This document shows positions 25,584 to 34,822 of a stretch of DNA of 64,000 nt, one piece after another. A program made the translations under genes and the position numbers. The stretch is taken from NCBI GenBank assembly GCA_021323865.1, contig JAJPKF010000015.1, forward strand, positions 54,386 to 118,385, written 5' to 3'. Below the pieces are notes generated by a model. It made no database searches. It saw only the letters and a program-made list of their open reading frames with translations, and had not been told where the DNA came from. The number at the start of each line of letters is the position of its first letter. Position 1 is the first letter of the stretch. The DNA comes from Pseudomonadota bacterium. Its GTDB lineage: Bacteria; Chloroflexota; UBA5177; JAJPKF01.

Positions 25584-26902
25584 CAGCGGGCGGCAGGAAT
25601 GCCGGAGCGGATCACGGCCTCGGTCAGCGCCCTGGCGGTGAAGGTGGTTCCGCTGACAAACCGCATGACCGGTCCCCAGCTGAGGGCCGACGCCGCGCCC
25701 ACGAAATGGAGGCCTGGGACCGAGGATTCGAAGCCACCGCGCAGGTGCGGATAGCCGGTAGGGCGACGAAGCCTGCTCAGCAGCTCTGGCCCCAAGAAGG
25801 GCAGCCTTCCGACGTCGACGCGGTAGCCAGTCGCCAGGACAACATGCTCGACGTCCAAGTGCGAGCCGTCCTCGAGTACCAAGCGCAGCCCATCCGGTCG
25901 CTCCTCGGCGCTTTCGACGGTTCGGCCCGTCTCCAAGGGAACCCCCGCCAAGCGCTCAACCAGCCATCCTGCGCCCGCCGGGCGGATGCAGCGATAGGCC
26001 ACGCGAGCCCCGAGTGGGCCCGGCAGCTGCCGCCACAGAGGCGGCCGGGCCACGATCTGGTTGAGCCCCGGTGGCCCCACGTCCGTCGGGGGGTAGAGAA
26101 GCCGCCGGGCAAGTCCCTGCTGTCCATGCAGCCGCTGGCTTCGTCGCAGCCAGCGCAGGCGCGAGGCTCGGGTCAGGACTCGTACGGCCGCTCCCGCCTC
26201 GTGGATGAGCGCCGCCGTCTCCAGGGCACTCTGACCGCCCCCGATCACCGCCACCTGACGGCCGCTCAGCCGGTTGGGGTCGACGAGATCGCTGGCATGT
26301 ATGACTTGTTCTGGTGAGATGCTCGCGAAGACAACCGGAATGTGTGCGAATCCGTCCAATCCAGTCGCCACCACCACCCGGCCAGCCTGGAGAGCGTCGC
26401 CGTTCTCGAGGACCACCCGGAAACCCAATCCGTCTCGTTCCACTCGCGTAGCCATGGACGTGTCGATGCCGGGCACCAACCGGCCGGCGAACCAGAGCCC
26501 GTAATCGACGAAACGATCCAAAGGGATCGGCCTTCCGATGGCCGTGGCCAGTTGGCGCTCGTAGGCGTCGAGTGTGTGCGCACGGCCGGGATCGGCAATG
26601 TGCGAGGCCTCCCACGACGACCGCAGCAGCATGCCGCGCGGCATGTGGTCTCGCCAGTAGGACATGGGTCGGCCGAGCACTTGGACCGAAACGCCGGCCG
26701 CGGAGAGATGCGCCGCCACGGAAAGACCATACGGCCCGGCGCCGATGATGACCACGTCCACGTCCGGCCGTCGCACTCCCAGCTGTCCGGAGACGGTTGG
26801 GATACCGGCGGCTGGGGTCCGGTCGGGTGCGGTCTCCAGTTCGGAGGGGATGCCGCCGGGCCGCGGAAGGGTTGGTATGCTCATCGTTCGTCGCGCCTCC
26901 AT
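25583..26902 (-). CDS. FAD-dependent NAD(P)-binding oxidoreductase (FMO/N-hydroxylase-like)
   Basis: Predicted two-dinucleotide flavoprotein of 439 residues. The FAD site is VVIIGAGPYGLSVAAHL near residue 50, an NADPH site VAVIGGGQSALETAALI lies near 218, and a VVLATGYRVD motif near 363 is typical of flavin monooxygenases and lysine/ornithine N-hydroxylases. RSSWEASHIADP near 95 resembles the substrate loop of that group. It is coupled to the downstream ATP-grasp gene, suggesting oxidation and ligation of the same product. An internal ATG at 26884 with GGAGG upstream is a good alternative start. The promoter region has a palindrome at 26935-26958. Confidence 0.85.
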   Translation of the reverse strand: MEARRTMSIPTLPRPGGIPSELETAPDRTPAAGIPTVSGQLGVRRPDVDVVIIGAGPYGLSVAAHLSAAGVSVQVLGRPMSYWRDHMPRGMLLRSSWEASHIADPGRAHTLDAYERQLATAIGRPIPLDRFVDYGLWFAGRLVPGIDTSMATRVERDGLGFRVVLENGDALQAGRVVVATGLDGFAHIPVVFASISPEQVIHASDLVDPNRLSGRQVAVIGGGQSALETAALIHEAGAAVRVLTRASRLRWLRRSQRLHGQQGLARRLLYPPTDVGPPGLNQIVARPPLWRQLPGPLGARVAYRCIRPAGAGWLVERLAGVPLETGRTVESAEERPDGLRLVLEDGSHLDVEHVVLATGYRVDVGRLPFLGPELLSRLRRPTGYPHLRGGFESSVPGLHFVGAASALSWGPVMRFVSGTTFTARALTEAVIRSGIPAAR

Positions 26903-26934
26903 GTGATGACGAAAACCGGTGCGTGTACATGTGT

Positions 26935-26958
26935 TGTAACGAGGCAGGCGTCGTTACA
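26935..26958. promoter_or_regulatory. Palindrome upstream of the flavoprotein/ATP-grasp operon
   Basis: TGTAACGA (26935-26942) and TCGTTACA (26951-26958) are perfect inverted arms with an eight-base spacer, 33 bases before the flavoprotein ATG. Size and position fit a dimeric repressor site, for example of the TetR type. No regulator gene is adjacent. Confidence 0.5.
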
Positions 26959-27038
26959 CAAGATGTGGAGGCGGGACCTCCTCCGATCCCACGGGTGCCC
27001 ACTACTCCATGGGCCTCAGGCTTCGAGGGACGAGCCCG

Positions 27039-28406
27039 TCAGGCCTCCCCAAATCTCCGGAGCAGCCGGTCGGAGGCCTGGTTGTGGCGGCGGACGACCG
27101 CATGCTCGTCCACAGTCTGCAGCCGGCCCTCGTGAACGACGTGGCGCCCGGCCACGATAACCTCGGCGGCGCGGACCGGCCCACAGAGCACCAGACCCGC
27201 CGCGGCGTCCCGCCCCGCGCCGGCGTGGGCCAGGTCGTCAAGCCGGAACAGGGCGATGTCGGCGCAGGCGCCGACCTCCAGCCGGCCGATGTCCTTCCGG
27301 CCGAGGCAGTCCGCCCCACCTCGGGTCCCCAGCCTGAGGGCCCGTCTTGCAGTCATGGCCTGCGCGCCGTCGCGTACCCGGGCCACCAGTAGCGCCTGTT
27401 TGATCTCGCCGGGAAAGTACCCCCCGTCGTTGGAGGCGCTGCCGTCTACACCCAGTCCCACCTGAACCGACCTGGCCAGCATCTCGACCACCCTGGCCAT
27501 GCCCGATGCGAGAAGCATGTTCGACGTGGGGCAGTGGGCAACACCGGTCTGACTCCGGGAAAGCCGCTCGATGTCGCCGTCCGAGAGATGGACGCAGTGG
27601 GCCAGCCAGACGTCTGGGCCGAGCCAGTCGATCCGTTCGAGGTGCTCCACGGGACGGCAGCCGCGGGTCTGGAGACAGAAGCGCTCCTCATCCAGCGTCT
27701 CGGCGATATGGGTATGCAGTCGCACACCGAGCCGCCGGGCCATGGCCGCGGTTTCGCGCATGACCTCGTCGGTGGCCGAGAACGGCGAGCACGGAGCGAG
27801 AGCGACCCGGATCATGGCGCCCGGTTCAGGGTCGTGGTACTGCCTCACCAGTCGCTCCGAATCGGCCAGGATCTCGGTGGCCGGCTGCGTGACGTCGGCA
27901 GGGGGTAGGCCTCCCTGCTCGCGGCTGAGGTCCATGCTGCCACGGGTGGCGTGGAACCGGATGCCCAGCTCCTGGGCGGCCTCGATCTCGGCGTCGATCA
28001 GCCGTGTCTGACCCCGTGGAAACAGATACAGATGATCCGATGAAGTCGTGCAGCCCGAGAGGAGCAGCTCGGCAAGTCCCAGCTGCGCCGACGCGTAAAC
28101 CGCCTCTTCGTCGATGCCCGCCCAAATGGGATAGAGCATCTCGAGCCAAGGGAATAAAGTCTTGCCCTCGGACTCTGGGAACCCGCGAGTGAGGCTCTGG
28201 TACAGGTGATGATGGACGTTGACGAATCCCGGCAGCGCCAGCAGGTTCCGGGCGTCCAGGACCTGGTCGAACTCCCCCTTAGGCTCTTCCTTCCTGACGG
28301 CGGTGATGCAGCCGTCTCGAATGGCGATGTGGCCACCGCTCAGCTCGGTGCCGGCGGTGTCCATCGTGACCACGTGAGCGGCGTTGCGAATGAGAAGGGA
28401 GGACAT
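27039..28406 (-). CDS. 8-oxoguanine deaminase-like amidohydrolase
   Basis: Metal-dependent deaminase of the AtzB/TrzN/8-oxoguanine-deaminase branch of the amidohydrolase superfamily. The 455-residue protein has FVNVHHHLYQSLTRG near residue 60 (HxH metal ligands), HTHIAET near 230 (His and Glu) and LAHCVHLSDGDI near 270. GLGVDGSASNDGG near 320 carries the catalytic Asp and the SASND loop usual in 8-oxoguanine deaminases. It would turn 8-oxoguanine into urate; guanine or a triazine-like substrate is the main alternative. Start ATG 28404-28406 gives the family N-terminus LLIRNAAHVVTMD. The adenine deaminase gene ends just upstream in the same operon. Confidence 0.85.
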   Translation of the reverse strand: MSSLLIRNAAHVVTMDTAGTELSGGHIAIRDGCITAVRKEEPKGEFDQVLDARNLLALPGFVNVHHHLYQSLTRGFPESEGKTLFPWLEMLYPIWAGIDEEAVYASAQLGLAELLLSGCTTSSDHLYLFPRGQTRLIDAEIEAAQELGIRFHATRGSMDLSREQGGLPPADVTQPATEILADSERLVRQYHDPEPGAMIRVALAPCSPFSATDEVMRETAAMARRLGVRLHTHIAETLDEERFCLQTRGCRPVEHLERIDWLGPDVWLAHCVHLSDGDIERLSRSQTGVAHCPTSNMLLASGMARVVEMLARSVQVGLGVDGSASNDGGYFPGEIKQALLVARVRDGAQAMTARRALRLGTRGGADCLGRKDIGRLEVGACADIALFRLDDLAHAGAGRDAAAGLVLCGPVRAAEVIVAGRHVVHEGRLQTVDEHAVVRRHNQASDRLLRRFGEA

Positions 28407-28431
28407 CGGGCCGCTTACCACCCGCCGGCCG

Positions 28432-30177
28432 TCATGAGCCTGCACGCGGCTCGAGCAGCGGCACCAGCTCGAACCGCGTGACGTCCACCACTCCCTGATC
28501 CGTCACCCGAAGCTCGGGTATCACCGAGAGCGCCAAGAAGCTGAGGTACATGAATGGCGTGGACAACGAAACCCCAAGCTCCCCGAGCCGGGCCTCGAGC
28601 CGCTTGATGCCGGCGGCCACCTCCTCCGCCGGCCGGTCGCTCATCAGGCCGGCGATGGGAAGCGGCAGCTCGCCCAGAACGCGACCCTCGCTGACCACGA
28701 CCAATCCGCCACCGATCTCGGAGAGCCGCCGAGCGGCCGCCAGCATGTCTCCATCCTCAACGCCAACCACGACTATGTTGTGGGCATCATGCGCGACGGA
28801 AGAGCCAAAGGCGCCTTGCCGCAATCCAAACCCGCGGACGAAGCCGACACCCACATCGCCCGTCTCCCGATGACGCTCGAAAACGGCCAGCTTGGCCAAA
28901 TCCCGCTCCGGATCCGCCACAACCAGACCGTCGCGCACCGCCGGCTCAACGGTCAGCGAGCGGGTCACCACCTGGTCGGGAATGAGCTCCACGGTGCGAA
29001 GCTGCGCCCCGTGGACCGTGGGTACGGCGAGGGCATCGGGACTCAGGCCTCCCAAGCGAACCGTGTCCCGCACCGATGCCGGCACCACGGGCGCCTCGGC
29101 GCCCATGAGCAGCCTGCCCTGATCAAGGATCACCCGACCGTCCTTGACCACTGTGTCAGGAACGAACGCCTCCAGATCGGGCAGCATGTTGATATCCGCT
29201 CGATAGCCGGGAGCGATGGCTCCGCACTGGGCGAGCCCATGACAGCGAGCCACGTTGAGCGTGGCCAGCTTCACCGCGTCTCCGGGGGACAATCCCTCCG
29301 CGACAGCCAGTCGCACCATCGCGTTGATGTGGCCCTCGTCGAGGAGGGTATCCGCCTCTCGATCGTCGGTGACGAAGAGGGTGTTCTCCGTCCCATGCTC
29401 CTTGACCAATGGGATCAGATCCCGGAGGTTGCGGATCATGGAGGCCTCCCGGATCATCACCCACATTCCCAGGCGGCGCTTCTCGAGCGCCTCGGCCAGC
29501 GTGGTGGCCTCGTGATCGGTGGCGGGACCGCCCGCCAGATAGGCATTGAGATCTCGTCCAGACACCGAGGGCGCATGGCCGTCGATGTGACTCCAGCCGG
29601 CCGCCGCCAGCTTGTCCAAGGCCTCGTCCTCACCGGCGATGACGGCCGGGTAGTTCATCATCTCGGCCAGACCGATCACCCGGGGGTGGGAAAACAGATC
29701 TCCGTAGTCTGCCGCGGTCAGGGCGCGCCAGGGTGACTCGAACGGGCTGGCGGGGACGCACGACGGCAGCATCACGTAGATGTCCAAGGGAACCTCGCCG
29801 GCGGCATCCAACACGTATTGAATGCCCTCGAGGCCTAGGACGTTCGCCAGCTCGTGCGGATCGACGACGACCGCCGTCGTGCCGCTCCGCAGCACGGCCC
29901 GTGCGAACTCGTGCACGCTCAGCTTGGAGCTCTCGATGTGGCAGTGGCCGTCGATAAAGCCGGGGACCAAGAACTTGCCGGAGACGTCGATGCTCTGACC
30001 CCGTGAATACTGGCCCACTCCCACCACGAAGCCGTCGGCAATGGCCACGTCCGCCGGGAAGACCTCCCCGGTGAACACGCTCAGGACACGGCCTCCCTTC
30101 AGGAGCAGATCGGCCGGCTCGTCGCCTCGGGCGATGGCGATCCACCGGCGTCGCTGGTTGGTCGAGTCCGATGTCAT
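28432..30177 (-). CDS. ade: Adenine deaminase
   Basis: Deaminates adenine to hypoxanthine. The 581-residue protein is full length for the bacterial Ade/YerA family. It has VPGFIDGHCHIESSKLS near residue 70 (metal ligands and the HIES motif) and VVDPHELANVLG near 105. HIDGHAPSVSG lies near 198, FVTDDREAD near 270, and the C-terminal adenine deaminase domain has FGLRQGAFGSSVAHDAHNIVVVG near 455. It belongs to a minus-strand run PLP enzyme - carbamoyltransferase - ade - 8-oxoguanine deaminase and supplies hypoxanthine to the molybdenum hydroxylase at 36156. Confidence 0.95.
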   Translation of the reverse strand: MTSDSTNQRRRWIAIARGDEPADLLLKGGRVLSVFTGEVFPADVAIADGFVVGVGQYSRGQSIDVSGKFLVPGFIDGHCHIESSKLSVHEFARAVLRSGTTAVVVDPHELANVLGLEGIQYVLDAAGEVPLDIYVMLPSCVPASPFESPWRALTAADYGDLFSHPRVIGLAEMMNYPAVIAGEDEALDKLAAAGWSHIDGHAPSVSGRDLNAYLAGGPATDHEATTLAEALEKRRLGMWVMIREASMIRNLRDLIPLVKEHGTENTLFVTDDREADTLLDEGHINAMVRLAVAEGLSPGDAVKLATLNVARCHGLAQCGAIAPGYRADINMLPDLEAFVPDTVVKDGRVILDQGRLLMGAEAPVVPASVRDTVRLGGLSPDALAVPTVHGAQLRTVELIPDQVVTRSLTVEPAVRDGLVVADPERDLAKLAVFERHRETGDVGVGFVRGFGLRQGAFGSSVAHDAHNIVVVGVEDGDMLAAARRLSEIGGGLVVVSEGRVLGELPLPIAGLMSDRPAEEVAAGIKRLEARLGELGVSLSTPFMYLSFLALSVIPELRVTDQGVVDVTRFELVPLLEPRAGS

Positions 30178-30260
30178 GGATGCCGTCGGTCCCCCAGCAT
30201 TGGCCGCCCCTGAAACAGGTCGACGGCAGCGACCGACCGGCCGGCACGCCTGCGCATGAG

Positions 30261-31241
30261 CTACATGGTGAGCGCCATGATCGCCTTGGCGGTATGGAGC
30301 CGGTTCTCGGCCTCGTCGAACACCACCGACTGCGGGCCGTCGATGACCTCGTCGGTCACCTCATAGCCGCGGTCCGCGGGAAGACAGTGCATGTAGATGG
30401 CTCCGGGTTTGGCCAGGCGCATGCGCTCGCCGTTGCAAATCCAATCCGTGTACTTCTTGGAGATCTCCAGGGCCCGCTCGGGCTCGCCGAACAGGGACTC
30501 GATGCCCCAGCTCTTGGGATACACGACGTCGGCGCCCTCGAAGGCGGCGTCCATGTCGTTCACGATCTCAAAGGTGCCCCCGCTCAGCTCGGCGTTCCGC
30601 CGAGCGTCGTCGACGATGTTCTGCATCAAGCCGTACTCCGGCGGGTGCGCGAGGGTTACGTGCATGCCAAAGCGGGTCATCAGCCAGATCAATCCCTGGG
30701 GAACCGACATCGGCTTGGCGTATGAAGGCGCGTAGGCCCAGGAGACGGCAATCTTCCGGCCTCGCAGGCCCTCAGGAAACTTCTCCCGCATGGTCATAAG
30801 GTCGGCGATGGTCTGGGTCGGGTGATCCACGTCGGACTGGAGGTTGATCACCGGCCGGTCGCCATGAAGCGCCACCTCGCGGATGTAGGCATCGCCGGCA
30901 CCCGGCTCCAGGTCATGCCGGATGGCGATACCGTGGCCGTATCGAGACAGGATGATCCCGGTGTCGCGCGGACTTTCGCCGTGGGAGATCTGCATGATGT
31001 CGGGATTGAGATCATGCGCGTGGCCACCGAGCTGGGTCATCCCCGCCTCGAAGGCGTTTCGCGTCCGCGTCGACTTGTCGAAGAAGATCATGAACAGCGT
31101 CTTGTCGGGAAGGAGGCGGGTGGGCTCGCCCAACGCGAACCGGCGCTTGAGGTCAAAGGACGTCTCAAGGACGGTCTCCAATGCCTCGACGGACCAGTCC
31201 TGCGTCGCGATGTAGTCGGCGCCGCGTAGCGTGGTGATCAT
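30261..31241 (-). CDS. ygeW: YgeW-type carbamoyltransferase
   Basis: Carbamoyltransferase of the ATCase/OTCase superfamily whose exact acceptor is unsettled. The 326-residue protein has the carbamoyl-phosphate motif DKSTRTRNAFE near residue 56. Several blocks match the YgeW branch as I recall it: GAGDAYIREV near 119, NLQSDVDHPTQTIADL near 136, VSWAYAPSYAKPMSVPQG near 168, MTRFGMHVTLAHPPEYG, VYPKSW and IYMHCLPAD near 288. Start ATG 31241 avoids an unlikely upstream extension. In enterobacteria ygeW sits with ygeX, hyuA, ssnA and xdh genes in a purine-degradation cluster. The same set is within 11 kb here, with a PLP-enzyme gene immediately upstream. Confidence 0.85.
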   Translation of the reverse strand: MITTLRGADYIATQDWSVEALETVLETSFDLKRRFALGEPTRLLPDKTLFMIFFDKSTRTRNAFEAGMTQLGGHAHDLNPDIMQISHGESPRDTGIILSRYGHGIAIRHDLEPGAGDAYIREVALHGDRPVINLQSDVDHPTQTIADLMTMREKFPEGLRGRKIAVSWAYAPSYAKPMSVPQGLIWLMTRFGMHVTLAHPPEYGLMQNIVDDARRNAELSGGTFEIVNDMDAAFEGADVVYPKSWGIESLFGEPERALEISKKYTDWICNGERMRLAKPGAIYMHCLPADRGYEVTDEVIDGPQSVVFDEAENRLHTAKAIMALTM

Positions 31242-31320
31242 CCGTACCGCCCTCTTCCTCGCATGGCTCCCCCCGCCCGCCTCCTCGGCCCTCTCGGCAT
31301 GCCGCACCTAGCTCCGGCCA

Positions 31321-32388
31321 TCAACGAATCACTTGCAGCGGGTGTTCCGCCAGCTTCTGTTTGTCCGCCTCGCTGATGTCGTGGGCACGATCGGGGACTT
31401 CCAGCTCGACCACCTCGCCGGTCAGCTCCGTGGAGAGATAGCGCAGGCCATTGTCGTTGACCATCGTGCAGATGGTCTCCAGACTGTCGTCGGCCCGGGC
31501 CAGCTTGGCGACCGCGGCCACGTTGCAACCCGACGAGATCCCCGCAAAGATGCCCTCTTCACGCGCCAGCCGGCGGGCCATCTCGATCGCCTCCTCCGAG
31601 GTGACCTCGATGACGCCGTCGAGGACGTCGAGGTGCAAGTTGTCGGGGATGAAGCCATCCCCAATCCCCTCGATCAGGTGTGGTCCCCAACCGCCCCCGG
31701 CCAGAATCGGACACTCGGCCGGTTCGACGGCGTAGACCTTGACCTGGGGATTGCGCTCCTTCAAGTACCGGGCGACACCGGTCAGCGTGCCGCCCGTGCC
31801 CTGGGACGCCACGAAGGCGTCGACCGCTCCTCCCGTCTGCTCCCACAGCTCCGGACCGGTGGCGCGATAGTGGGCGTCGATGTTGTCGGCATTGTCGAAC
31901 TGGCCGACCTCCCAGTAGCCGCCCGGCTCGGTGGCCTTGAGCGCTTCGACGCGCTCCAGAACCAGATCGACGTCGCTCTCGCCTCCTGGTGTCAGCACCA
32001 GCTCAGCCCCATAGGCCCGGATGGTCTTCTGCCGCTCCTCGCTCATGCCCGCGGGCATGACGATGGTTACCGGATAGCCCAGTGCCGCTCCCACCATGGA
32101 GGTGGCGATGCCGGTGTTGCCTGTGGTGCCTTCGATGATCCGCATCCCCCGACGCAGCTCGCCCCGCTCCTCGGCTCTCCGGACCAGCGAGGGCAGAATG
32201 CGATCCTTCACGCTTCCGCTGGGACCGAAATACTCCAGTTTGGCGAAGACATCGGGCCGCACTCCGTCAACCACGCGCCGGAGACGGAGCAGCGGCGTCA
32301 GCCCTGGAGTGTCGAGGATCGAGTCGTAGGCGCGTCGTCGCCGAGTCCAGTCGACACCGACAGTCGTGTCCGTCGCCGTTCCTCCCAT
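31321..32388 (-). CDS. Cysteine-synthase-like PLP-dependent enzyme (fold type II)
   Basis: Pyridoxal-phosphate enzyme of 355 residues resembling cysteine synthase or cystathionine beta-synthase. PSGSVKDR near residue 58 carries the PLP lysine, EGTTGNTGIATSM near 84 the Asn loop, SQGTGGTLTGVARYL near 198 the phosphate site, and GIFAGISSGCNVAAVAKL near 293 the C-terminal serine. GGGAGGTAGGG precedes ATG 32388. Directly downstream is the YgeW-type carbamoyltransferase. In enterobacteria that place is taken by YgeX, diaminopropionate ammonia-lyase, which has the same fold. This gene may therefore act on a purine-derived amino acid rather than, or as well as, make cysteine. Its N-terminus is about 20 residues longer than CysK. 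Confidence 0.85.
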   Translation of the reverse strand: MGGTATDTTVGVDWTRRRRAYDSILDTPGLTPLLRLRRVVDGVRPDVFAKLEYFGPSGSVKDRILPSLVRRAEERGELRRGMRIIEGTTGNTGIATSMVGAALGYPVTIVMPAGMSEERQKTIRAYGAELVLTPGGESDVDLVLERVEALKATEPGGYWEVGQFDNADNIDAHYRATGPELWEQTGGAVDAFVASQGTGGTLTGVARYLKERNPQVKVYAVEPAECPILAGGGWGPHLIEGIGDGFIPDNLHLDVLDGVIEVTSEEAIEMARRLAREEGIFAGISSGCNVAAVAKLARADDSLETICTMVNDNGLRYLSTELTGEVVELEVPDRAHDISEADKQKLAEHPLQVIR

Positions 32389-32420
32389 CCCTACCTCCCG
32401 CAGACCTTACGGTTTGTACC

Positions 32421-33269
32421 ATGGCCCTCGCCATGCCCCTGGGTCGGTTGCAACGTGACGGCGACAATGAGGTCATGAGCGAGGACACACCCGTCGCCAC
32501 CTGGGATGAGAGCGCTTCCGATGTCTTCATGGAGCTTGGCGACAGTTTCGTGCCCTGGCGGGAAGATATTCGAGATTCAATGCTCGACCTGATCCCCGTC
32601 ACCGACGGCGACGCGGCTGAAGGTCACCGGCGGCAACCCGAGGACTCCATCAGGCACGGCGGGCTCACCGTGGTCGACCTGGGAACGGGGGACGGCTGGC
32701 TCAGCGAGGCGATTCTGGAGGACCGCCCGGAGGTGCAGGTCGTCGGACTCGACGGCTCACCCAAGATGTTGAACGCATCCAGGCGGCGGTTGGCCCGCTT
32801 CGGCGATCGAGTCAAACTGAGGCAATTCGACCTCCGGGACTTCTCCTGGATCGATGCGCTCGCGGGGCCTGTCTCAGCCTTTGTGAGCTGCCTGGTCGTT
32901 CATCATCTCAATGGCCCTCAGAAACGCGAGCTATACGGGCGGCTGCTTTCTCGACTCGACGCAGGCGGCGCGCTGCTGTTCGCCGATGTCGTCGATCCCG
33001 CCACACCGAAGGCCCGAGCCTACTACCAGCGATCCTATGAGCGCGACGTGCGCAACCACTCCCTCGCCCGGACCGGCTCGCTCGAGCCGTACCGGAGGTT
33101 CCTGGAGCTGGAATGGAATCTGTTCGAGTTCCCCGACCCCGTCGATACGCCGTCCACCGTCTGGGAGCACCTGACCTGGCTGACGGAGGCGGGATTCCAG
33201 GGAGTTGAGGTCTTCTGGGCACGCTCGGGGCATGCACTGTATGGGGGGTACAAGGCCGACGGTGCGTAA
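32421..33269 (+). CDS. Class I SAM-dependent methyltransferase
   Basis: Rossmann-fold methyltransferase, substrate unknown. The 282-residue chain has motif I TVVDLGTGDGWLSEAIL near residue 83, motif II VVGLDGSPKMLNAS near 107, RQFDLRDFSW, and a motif IV-like CLVVHHLNGPQKRELYGRL near 160. The C-terminal region is Trp/Tyr-rich (VWEHLTWLTEAGFQGVEVFWA). No start has a strong ribosome site; ATG 32475 (MSEDTPVATWD) is an alternative to 32421. It is the only plus-strand gene inside the purine region, divergent from the PLP enzyme and convergent with hyuA. Confidence 0.82.
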   Translation: MALAMPLGRLQRDGDNEVMSEDTPVATWDESASDVFMELGDSFVPWREDIRDSMLDLIPVTDGDAAEGHRRQPEDSIRHGGLTVVDLGTGDGWLSEAILEDRPEVQVVGLDGSPKMLNASRRRLARFGDRVKLRQFDLRDFSWIDALAGPVSAFVSCLVVHHLNGPQKRELYGRLLSRLDAGGALLFADVVDPATPKARAYYQRSYERDVRNHSLARTGSLEPYRRFLELEWNLFEFPDPVDTPSTVWEHLTWLTEAGFQGVEVFWARSGHALYGGYKADGA

Positions 33270-33311
33270 CATCCGGCGGTTCCCGACCGATGAACGGGTC
33301 GCTCCTAGGCA

Positions 33312-34739
33312 CTAGCCGGCCGGCAGCTCCCAGGTTCCGGAGCGTCGCGGCACAAACCGACCCCTGCCGGCCGGCGGCGTCTCCACCGGCTCGCCCTCTT
33401 GCACCAACACCTCGCCCCTGCTGATGACCGTGTCTGGCCAGCCCGTCACGGTCATGCCTTCGTAGGGCGTGTAGTCGACATGCTCACGCAACAGGGTGGG
33501 CTCAGCGGGCCGGCGGGTCAACCTGACCTCGCGCTCGGGATCGTACACGACGACATCCGCATCCGATCCCACGGCGATCTCGCCCTTCCCCGGATACATT
33601 CCGAAGATGCGGGCGGCGTTGGTGGAGCTGAGCTCCACGAACCGTCGACACGAGATGCGGCCCGAGCGGACCCCCTGAGAGAACAGCAGGCTGAACATGG
33701 CTTGGATGGTGGGGATGCCGTTGGGGATGCGGGAGAAGTTTTCGCGTCCGGCCTGCTTCTGTGGCTCGTAGAAGAAGGGACAGTGGTCCGACGCGACCAG
33801 CTGCAGGCGGCCCGACTCGATTCCCGACCAGAGCGCCCGGCGGTCCTCCTCGTTCCGGAGCGGTGGCGAGCAGACGAACTTAGCTGCCTCGAAGCCGTCC
33901 CGCTCATATTCCTGCTCCGTCAGGGTGAGGTACTGCGGGCACGTCTCGGCCAGGACGGTCCAGCCTCGATCGCGAGCCGTCATGACCGCCTCGAGGGCCG
34001 CAGCGCTGGAGAGATGGACGATGTACAGTGGCCAATCCACCATGGCCGCTAGGGTTGCCGCCCGGTTGACTGCTTCTGCCTCCAAGATTGCCGGGCGACT
34101 CCGTGGATGCCAGCGCGGCTCGGTCTTGCCCTCGGCGAGAAGACGATCGACGGTCACATCGATGGCGTCGCCGTTCTCCGCGTGCACCATGGCCAGCGCT
34201 CCACACTCGCTCGCGGCCATGATCATACGCAGCAGACTGCCGTCCCCCGACCCCTGTGGTCCCCGCTTGTAGGCCATCATGCTCTTGACTGACGTGACGC
34301 CCTGCTGGACCAGACCGGGAATCTCGGCGATCTGGGCCTCGTCCAGCTCGGGAACGATCATGTGAAAGCCATAGTCGATCACCGCCTTGGGCGCCGCTCG
34401 CTCCTTCCAGATGCTCAGGGCCTCCAGAAGGCTCTGTCCGCGAACCGCGCCCGCGAAGTCGACGATGGTGGTGATTCCGCCGCACGCGGCCGCCAGCGTG
34501 CCTGTGTAGAAATCATCGCTGCTTACCGTGCCCGAAACGGGTAGCTCCATGTGTGTGTGAGGATCCACGAAGCCGGGAAAGACATCCTTGCCGCCGGCGT
34601 CGACGGCCGGCGCGCCGCCCGCCTCGATGTCCGGCTCGAGGCGCACAATCTGGCCGCCGGCAATGCCGATGTCCAGCCGCTCCCGCTCCATGGCCGTGGT
34701 CGTGACGAGGCCGTTCTTGACCACGAGGTCGAGGCTCAT
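33312..34739 (-). CDS. hyuA: Dihydropyrimidinase / D-hydantoinase
   Basis: Cyclic amidohydrolase that opens hydantoin or dihydropyrimidine rings. The 475-residue protein has VFPGFVDPHTHMELP near residue 53 (metal His pair), TSVKSMMAYKRG near 149 (the bridging lysine, normally carboxylated), AMVHAENGDAI near 180 (His), YIVHLSSAAAL near 237 (His) and LVASDHCPFF near 312 (metal Asp). SDADVVVYDPERE near 395 marks the small beta domain. It matches the HyuA component of ygeW-ssnA-type purine clusters. A TAAACT box ends seven bases before the ATG, so the mRNA is probably leaderless. Confidence 0.92.
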   Translation of the reverse strand: MSLDLVVKNGLVTTTAMERERLDIGIAGGQIVRLEPDIEAGGAPAVDAGGKDVFPGFVDPHTHMELPVSGTVSSDDFYTGTLAAACGGITTIVDFAGAVRGQSLLEALSIWKERAAPKAVIDYGFHMIVPELDEAQIAEIPGLVQQGVTSVKSMMAYKRGPQGSGDGSLLRMIMAASECGALAMVHAENGDAIDVTVDRLLAEGKTEPRWHPRSRPAILEAEAVNRAATLAAMVDWPLYIVHLSSAAALEAVMTARDRGWTVLAETCPQYLTLTEQEYERDGFEAAKFVCSPPLRNEEDRRALWSGIESGRLQLVASDHCPFFYEPQKQAGRENFSRIPNGIPTIQAMFSLLFSQGVRSGRISCRRFVELSSTNAARIFGMYPGKGEIAVGSDADVVVYDPEREVRLTRRPAEPTLLREHVDYTPYEGMTVTGWPDTVISRGEVLVQEGEPVETPPAGRGRFVPRRSGTWELPAG

Positions 34740-34745
34740 GGCGTT

Positions 34746-34751
34746 AGTTTA
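34746..34751 (-). promoter_or_regulatory. -10 box for a leaderless hyuA mRNA
   Basis: On the minus strand TAAACT is followed by AACGCC and then the hyuA ATG. No Shine-Dalgarno sequence fits between them. Confidence 0.5.
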
Positions 34752-34822
34752 CGGTCCGATTCGCTTCTCCCCGGCACGGGTTGTGCACGCCTTCAACCAG
34801 AGACATGAATTGGAGTACGGAC

